NCBI RefSeq assembly: GCF_003721595.1
Contig: NZ_RJJR01000021.1
Location: forward strand, 1-64,000
Direction of reading: 5' to 3'
Source: Hanamia caeni
GTDB lineage: Bacteria > Bacteroidota > Bacteroidia > Chitinophagales > Chitinophagaceae
Length of the DNA: 64,000 nt
The notes beneath the pieces are model-generated. The model was given only the letters and a program-made list of their open reading frames with translations. It did not search any database and had not been told where the DNA came from. Positions 59,644 through 64,000 of the stretch are shown here, one piece after another (position 1 is the first letter of the stretch; each line of letters begins with the position of its first letter). Both the position numbers and the translations under genes were made by a program.

Positions 59644-60786
59644 TTATTGAAGATGTACATCTACATTCACGTTCATCCCGGGCCTCAGTCTTTTCAATAA
59701 AGAATCTGAAGGATTGTTAAATTCTATTTTCACCGGAAGGCGCTGCACAACTTTTACAAAATTCCCGGTAGCGTTATCAGGAGGCAATAATGAAAATTTA
59801 GCGCCGGTTGCCGGAGAAAAAGAAGCCAGTACTGCATCAAAATCATGATTGGGAAATGCATCCGCATGAACTATTACCTTTTGGCCAACAGCCATTTTTC
59901 TTAACTGGGTTTCTTTAAAATTGGCTACCACCCATTCTTTTTCGCTGTGCACTATGTTGAAAGTAGATTGCCCCATTTGCAACAATTGGCCCGGAACTAC
60001 ATCCACCCTTGAAACTCTTCCATCTGCCGGGGCAGTTATTACGGTATAAGATAATTTCAGTTTGGCACTTTCCACTTCCACTTCGCGCTGCTTTACCATG
60101 GATTCTGCCACACCAACTGATACAGTGGTTGCTTGTGATTGTGATGTTACCACTCCTGTCTGGGAACTTGCCTGTTTCTTTTGCTGTTGCAGGATATCTA
60201 GCTGCCTTTCAGCCAACTCTTTTGCCGCCTGTGCCTGTTCAAATTGTTGTTCTGTAATAGAATGGTCCTTGATAAGATTCTGATAGCGCGCAAAATCCTG
60301 CGAGGCCCGTGTAAGATTTACCTTGGCGGCAGCTATCTGTGCATCCACCGTAGCCACGGCCACTTTAGATGATGCAATGCCCGAATGTGCGGCGTCTGCA
60401 TTTGCTTTGCTTGCTTCCACATTACTTTTGGCTGTAGCCAGCGCAGCTTCGGCCTGGTCCAGTTGAATCTGGTAATCTCTTCCATCCAGGATAATAAGCG
60501 TATCGCCTTTTTTTACCAACTGATTATCTTTCACGCGCACTTCTTCCACGTAGCCGGAAACCCGCGGAATTACCGGAATAATATCTGCCTCCACCTGGGC
60601 ATCATCCGTTTCTTCGTGATGCTTTGCGTGAATATATTTTGAAATACCAAACCATCCTCCGCCCAAAATCATAAGGATAAGTATGATTAAAAATACTTTG
60701 CTTCTCTTTTTAGGCTCAGGTGCTGCCTTTTCGTTTTCATTATTTTCTCCATTTTTTGGAGGGAAATCTTCTTTTTCTGCTTGCAT
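59644..60786 (-). CDS. HlyD-family membrane fusion protein (EmrA-like)
   Basis: Periplasmic adaptor linking the MFS pump to TolC, 380 aa. A cytoplasmic Lys/Glu/Pro-rich tail (1-29) precedes one membrane helix (about 30-50). The biotinyl-lipoyl-like half-motif VIPRVSGYVEEVRVKDNQLVKKGD follows, then a long coiled-coil of Ala/Gln/Lys-rich helices (about 110-225). The second lipoyl half is ITAPADGRVSRVDVVPGQ and the C-terminal barrel ends in RPGMNVNVDVHLQ. Part of the tetR-tolC-emrA-emrB-like operon. Confidence 0.93.
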   Translation of the reverse strand: MQAEKEDFPPKNGENNENEKAAPEPKKRSKVFLIILILMILGGGWFGISKYIHAKHHEETDDAQVEADIIPVIPRVSGYVEEVRVKDNQLVKKGDTLIILDGRDYQIQLDQAEAALATAKSNVEASKANADAAHSGIASSKVAVATVDAQIAAAKVNLTRASQDFARYQNLIKDHSITEQQFEQAQAAKELAERQLDILQQQKKQASSQTGVVTSQSQATTVSVGVAESMVKQREVEVESAKLKLSYTVITAPADGRVSRVDVVPGQLLQMGQSTFNIVHSEKEWVVANFKETQLRKMAVGQKVIVHADAFPNHDFDAVLASFSPATGAKFSLLPPDNATGNFVKVVQRLPVKIEFNNPSDSLLKRLRPGMNVNVDVHLQ

Positions 60787-60805
60787 AATAATTGCCGCTT
60801 TAGTT

Positions 60806-62179
60806 TTATTGATTATTCGTTAAGGTTCCTGTTGTTTCTAAAAGTTTGCTGTAAGCCAGCAACACATCCGCTTTTGCTACCGCGAGATTTATTTTTGATT
60901 GCAATAACGCAACATTAGCATCCAGCAGTTCGGTGGTATTCACCAGGTTGTTATCATATTTATTTTTTGTGATGCGGTAATTTTCTGTAGCCTGCGCTAC
61001 AGCTTTTTCATACACCTGTGTTTTCTTTTGACTCAATAAGACATCTTCAAAAGATTGATTTACCTGCAACTTCACCTGGTCGTCCAATTCCGCCTGGCTG
61101 GCCAATAATTCCGTTTCGCGCGATTTTGCTTCTGCTACTTTTGATTTGGTTTTCCAAAGAGAAGAAATATTGTATCTTAATCCCACTCCGATATTGGCTG
61201 CATTCGTTATGGTAATCAGGTGAGGAATGTTGGCAGCGATATATCCGCCAGACAAAGCAATGGAAGGATACAAATCAGATTTTGCCAATGAAATTGCTGT
61301 GTGTGCAGCTTTAGTCCTGAACGCAAGCGCCATGATATCTTTCCTGCTTTGCAGCGCGCTTTGTTCATATTCATCAATGGTTTTTATGGAAATTCTTTTA
61401 TTGAAGCCGGTTGAATCTACATTCAATTGTGAAGACTCCGGATAACCGAGCATGAGGTTCATATTGACAGTAGCAGTTTTTAAATTACTCTGTGCATCCA
61501 GCAAAGACAATTCAATATTGGAAGTGTGCAGTTCAGATTTCAATAAATCATTTCTCGCCAGCAAGCCATTTTCCTCAAGGCGACTAAATACGGAATCCTG
61601 TTCGCGCGACTGGCGCAAATTTTCCTTTACCACCTCCACAGTTACAGCAGCTTTGTATAAATTGACATACGCATTGATTGCATTCAATACCACTGCTTCT
61701 TTGTCTTGCTCCGCATCCAGCATGGTTGCCTGTTGCAGGTATTTTGCAGATTCTATTCCATAACGGATTTTTCCACCGGCATACAAAGGCAATGACACAT
61801 TTAGAATACCATACATTGCCTGGTGAACAGATGGAATGGATTTTTTTGAACCACTCGAATCGGAGCCACCGCTGGCTGCATTTGTTTTTAAACCTATGTT
61901 TGGATTAGCCAGGTATAAGTAGGAACCAGATACATCGGCATTCGGAAGTTTATTTTCAATAGCCTGCTTTAACTGGGCAGATGCCTGGTCATTTCGTGCC
62001 ATGGCTGCTTTCAGCAAGTGGCTGTTTTTGACAGCCAGGTCAATAGTTTCCTGTAAGGTCAATGTTTTTACATCCTGCGATTTTGAAACCAAAGGAGATA
62101 AGGCAAAACCCAAAAAAACAATTACAATAATTATAAATGAAGGCCTTGCGGATTTTGTTATCATATAGTTACTGATCAT
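60806..62179 (-). CDS. TolC-family outer-membrane efflux protein
   Basis: Outer-membrane channel-tunnel of 457 aa with a signal peptide (about residues 1-34, hydrophobic IIIVIVFLGFALS). It has the repeated TolC-type helical hairpins: LTLQETIDLAVKNSHLLKAA in the first half, and LSQKKTQVYEKAVAQATENYRIT with YDNNLVNTTELLDANVALLQSKINL in the second. It lies between the TetR gene and the adaptor, 19 bp from each. ATG 62164 (MITKS) is an alternative start. Confidence 0.93.
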   Translation of the reverse strand: MISNYMITKSARPSFIIIVIVFLGFALSPLVSKSQDVKTLTLQETIDLAVKNSHLLKAAMARNDQASAQLKQAIENKLPNADVSGSYLYLANPNIGLKTNAASGGSDSSGSKKSIPSVHQAMYGILNVSLPLYAGGKIRYGIESAKYLQQATMLDAEQDKEAVVLNAINAYVNLYKAAVTVEVVKENLRQSREQDSVFSRLEENGLLARNDLLKSELHTSNIELSLLDAQSNLKTATVNMNLMLGYPESSQLNVDSTGFNKRISIKTIDEYEQSALQSRKDIMALAFRTKAAHTAISLAKSDLYPSIALSGGYIAANIPHLITITNAANIGVGLRYNISSLWKTKSKVAEAKSRETELLASQAELDDQVKLQVNQSFEDVLLSQKKTQVYEKAVAQATENYRITKNKYDNNLVNTTELLDANVALLQSKINLAVAKADVLLAYSKLLETTGTLTNNQ

Positions 62180-62198
62180 TTTCTTTTTAGAAATATTT

Positions 62199-62813
62199 TT
62201 AATTTTTCAACAAATGCGAACGCATCAATTGCTTAAGATGCGCACTTAACCGTTTTTTTAAATGCTTATTTTGAAAGGGGGTAAAGCCTTCTTTTTTCCC
62301 TAATATTTTGCGGCAAATAATATCTGAATTCAGTAAATAATGAATCGTTCCTGAAACCGTTGTTATCGTCAATTCAATATCTACTTCTTTGAATTCGCCA
62401 CTTTTAATTCCCTGCTTTATTATGCCCTTCACAGGAATAAGATTCTTCATTATAATATCACTGATAGCCTCTCTAAGCTGCGGCCTGTGTTGCAGCGACA
62501 GCTCGCGGTGAAGGATGTGATTAAATTCAACATTAGAAAATTTTCTTTCGATAGTCTGATCAATTACCTCATCCACCTTTTCAATGGCCGAAAGATTTTT
62601 GTTATTAATCAAATCAGCAAGAATTCCCTTCAAAAACAAAGCGCGGTATTCAACAACACTCTTAAACAAATTTTCCTTTGAAGTGAAATAATAATTTATC
62701 ATGGCCACATTTACTTCAGCATCCGAAGCTATTTCCCTGACTGACGTACCTTCAAAGCCCTTAGTGCTAAAGAGTTTCAGAGCGGATTGTATAATAATTT
62801 CTTTTTTGGTCAT
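62199..62813 (-). CDS. TetR-family repressor of the efflux operon
   Basis: DNA-binding regulator of 204 aa starting at ATG 62813 (MTKKEIIIQSAL). The longer frame to 63029 adds 72 residues that run through the operator region and are not TetR-like. The helix-turn-helix is ALKLFSTKGFEGTSVREIASDAEVNVAMINYYFTSKENLF (about 10-50), a canonical TetR N-domain. The C-terminal ligand domain is divergent. It is the first gene of the efflux operon and probably represses it and itself through the two palindromes just upstream. Confidence 0.93.
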   Translation of the reverse strand: MTKKEIIIQSALKLFSTKGFEGTSVREIASDAEVNVAMINYYFTSKENLFKSVVEYRALFLKGILADLINNKNLSAIEKVDEVIDQTIERKFSNVEFNHILHRELSLQHRPQLREAISDIIMKNLIPVKGIIKQGIKSGEFKEVDIELTITTVSGTIHYLLNSDIICRKILGKKEGFTPFQNKHLKKRLSAHLKQLMRSHLLKN

Positions 62814-62833
62814 TTTAAAAAAAGAGTGCGAAA

Positions 62834-62867
62834 TTAAACACTTGTTTAAAACTAAACAAACGTTTAA
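62834..62867 (-). promoter_or_regulatory. Two tandem TetR operators TTAAAC-N4-GTTTAA
   Basis: First site 62834-62849 is TTAAAC-ACTT-GTTTAA, a perfect palindrome (7+2+7 if extended inward). The second, 62852-62867, is CTAAAC-AAAC-GTTTAA with one mismatch. Centres are 18 bp apart, and the block ends 20 bp before the tetR ATG. Position and symmetry fit a dimeric TetR repressor. Confidence 0.75.
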
Positions 62868-63154
62868 AAAATTTTTTGTTTTTTTTCTTTCCCAAAATTG
62901 TTTTATGACAAGGGCCGAAGCCCTACTTTTTTCACCTGAATCTGATATTAAATATTGCAGCATGTAGAAGAAATAGTGAAAAAAGCTGCCAGCAAAGCAA
63001 CTTTCAATCAATATTTTTATTTTGATCAACAGAAAAACTTAAATTTACATGCAATTAATATTTAATATCTAAATTGGAGCAAAGATGAGTTCGAAGCGCT
63101 GCACTGCTTTAAAGCCAATTCCTGGTATTTCTATTATTTCCCAAAAAAAATCAA
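62868..63154. other. Divergent spacer tetR / phospholipase D-like gene
   Basis: AT-rich, about 290 bp beyond the operators. Frames here are low-quality. No clear promoter for the rightward gene and no hairpin were found. Confidence 0.4.
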
Positions 63155-64000
63155 ATGGAAAAATTTGTAGCAAAAAACGGCGTAAGCGTAAGGGCTTTCA
63201 AAGGCGATGCCATGACCTTGCTGGCTTTTGACTTAGCCGGGGAACTTAAAGAGAATCTTGCGGGTTTCAGTATCAGCTACAAATACAAGCGGGGCAATAA
63301 ATGGGTGCAATCTTACCTATACAACCGGATGAAATTTCCTGATTCCTTTTTTACCAATAATCCTGATGTGCCTCACAATGACAGGAATTCAACATTGTAC
63401 TCTCCTATTCAAAAATTTAACTGGGTGCATGTGCCCAGCGCCGATATAGACACGGAAGTTCCGGCTTTTGCGGATTACACTTACCTGGTAACCCCAAGGT
63501 ATATGGTTAAAGGTTCGTTGCTGCCATTGAGATCCGACCTCACCGTTTCCATCAAAATAAATGTGGCACCATTTGAAACAGAAAATATTAAAGTTGGTTT
63601 TACACGGGGCTTCCTTTCTTCAGTGGCGTATGCAAAGCGATTTAATGTAAACAATAATCATGTGAGGCCGCCTGGCTCCAAAGATGACTTGCTCTTTGAC
63701 ATTACTCAGAAAGCAGACAGAGCCGTAAGATGGAACGACAGCAAGAAGAAATATGAATATGTGGATTATACTTTTGAAGAGCAACACAAATGGCTTGGCT
63801 GGCAGGCTCGCGCACGCATCCTTGATTTTTTGAATGAAGCGTTGGCAGACAAATTAATCGTGTTGAAAGCATTTGCTTACGACCTTGATGAACCGGAAAT
63901 ATGCAAGCGGCTTTTGAAACTTGCTTCGGAAAAAAGATTGAAAATTATTTTGGATGATGCCGGCAAACACGGAAAGTCAACATCAATGGAAGCTGCTTTT
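63155..64000 (+). CDS. Phospholipase D-like domain protein, 3' end cut by window
   Basis: Partial gene, 282 codons open to the right edge from ATG 63155 (MEKFVAKNGVSVRAFKGDAM). The first 210 residues are a beta-rich domain (GFSISYKYKRGNKWVQSYLYNRMKF and similar strands) of unknown role. From about residue 225 the pattern LNEALADKLIVLKAFAYDLDEPEICKRL and KRLKIILDDAGKHGKS resembles the start of PLD-type proteins, where a partial strand-helix-strand precedes the HKD motifs. The catalytic HxKxxxxD motifs lie outside the window, so activity cannot be judged. Confidence 0.7.
   Translation, partial: MEKFVAKNGVSVRAFKGDAMTLLAFDLAGELKENLAGFSISYKYKRGNKWVQSYLYNRMKFPDSFFTNNPDVPHNDRNSTLYSPIQKFNWVHVPSADIDTEVPAFADYTYLVTPRYMVKGSLLPLRSDLTVSIKINVAPFETENIKVGFTRGFLSSVAYAKRFNVNNNHVRPPGSKDDLLFDITQKADRAVRWNDSKKKYEYVDYTFEEQHKWLGWQARARILDFLNEALADKLIVLKAFAYDLDEPEICKRLLKLASEKRLKIILDDAGKHGKSTSMEAAF

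Noticed and set aside
62814-63029. N-terminal extension of the TetR gene
   Set aside because: It would run through both operators and has no TetR-like sequence; the ATG at 62813 starts exactly at the conserved N-domain.

Overview
The window reads as chromosomal DNA of a Bacteroidota bacterium, most likely a Chitinophagaceae-like member. The evidence is a SusC/SusD pair, an alternative complex III (act) locus, AT-rich spacers, sigma-A-type promoters of the TTTG / TAnnTTTG kind, and lineage-typical protein variants (two-domain NagB, SusC with an N-terminal carboxypeptidase-like domain). No rRNA, tRNA, CRISPR array, insertion sequence or prophage was seen.

Layout. 0.1-6.6 kb: a SusD/SusC nutrient-uptake pair, a divergent TonB-like energy transducer and an alkyltransferase-like DNA-repair protein. 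6.7-23.1 kb (minus strand): a complete respiratory locus, read as actABCDEF, then cytochrome c oxidase subunits II and I, heme O synthase, two subunit III-type proteins, subunit IV, SCO1 and a DUF420 protein. It moves electrons from menaquinol to oxygen. A probable intrinsic terminator lies between subunit I and heme O synthase, and a perfect -7 element lies between the act and cox blocks. 23.5-33.5 kb: purN, a DUF1328 micro-protein, a DUF5009 acyltransferase, a NagB-deacetylase fusion, an amino-acid permease, YceI, phosphofructokinase and pyruvate kinase, which suggests amino-sugar use feeding glycolysis. 33.6-35.8 kb: a relic of a DUF1761-like membrane protein and a secreted CocE-type hydrolase.

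35.9-45.4 kb: two adjacent giant genes (1387 and 1749 aa) with no signal peptide and no recognisable domain. They form a co-oriented cassette and are the best candidate for an undescribed system. 45.8-49.1 kb: aldo/keto reductase, a PQQ-type sugar dehydrogenase with its own cytochrome c, and a YoeB-like toxin with its antitoxin. 49.3-56.3 kb: suf iron-sulfur assembly operon (sufB-C-D, a DinB-like gene, sufS-E, DUF59, Rrf2 regulator) behind an excellent promoter. 56.3-62.9 kb (minus): L,D-transpeptidase, TatC, and a tetR-tolC-emrA-emrB type drug-efflux operon with two tandem palindromic operators. The right edge cuts a phospholipase D-like gene.

The parts connect. Suf supplies Fe-S clusters for ActB, TatC would export ActB (twin-arginine lipoprotein signal), and SCO1 and CtaB mature the oxidase. 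Start codons were moved inward from the longest reading frame where a better start was visible (SusC, SCO1, permease, aldo/keto reductase, Rrf2, L,D-transpeptidase, TetR).
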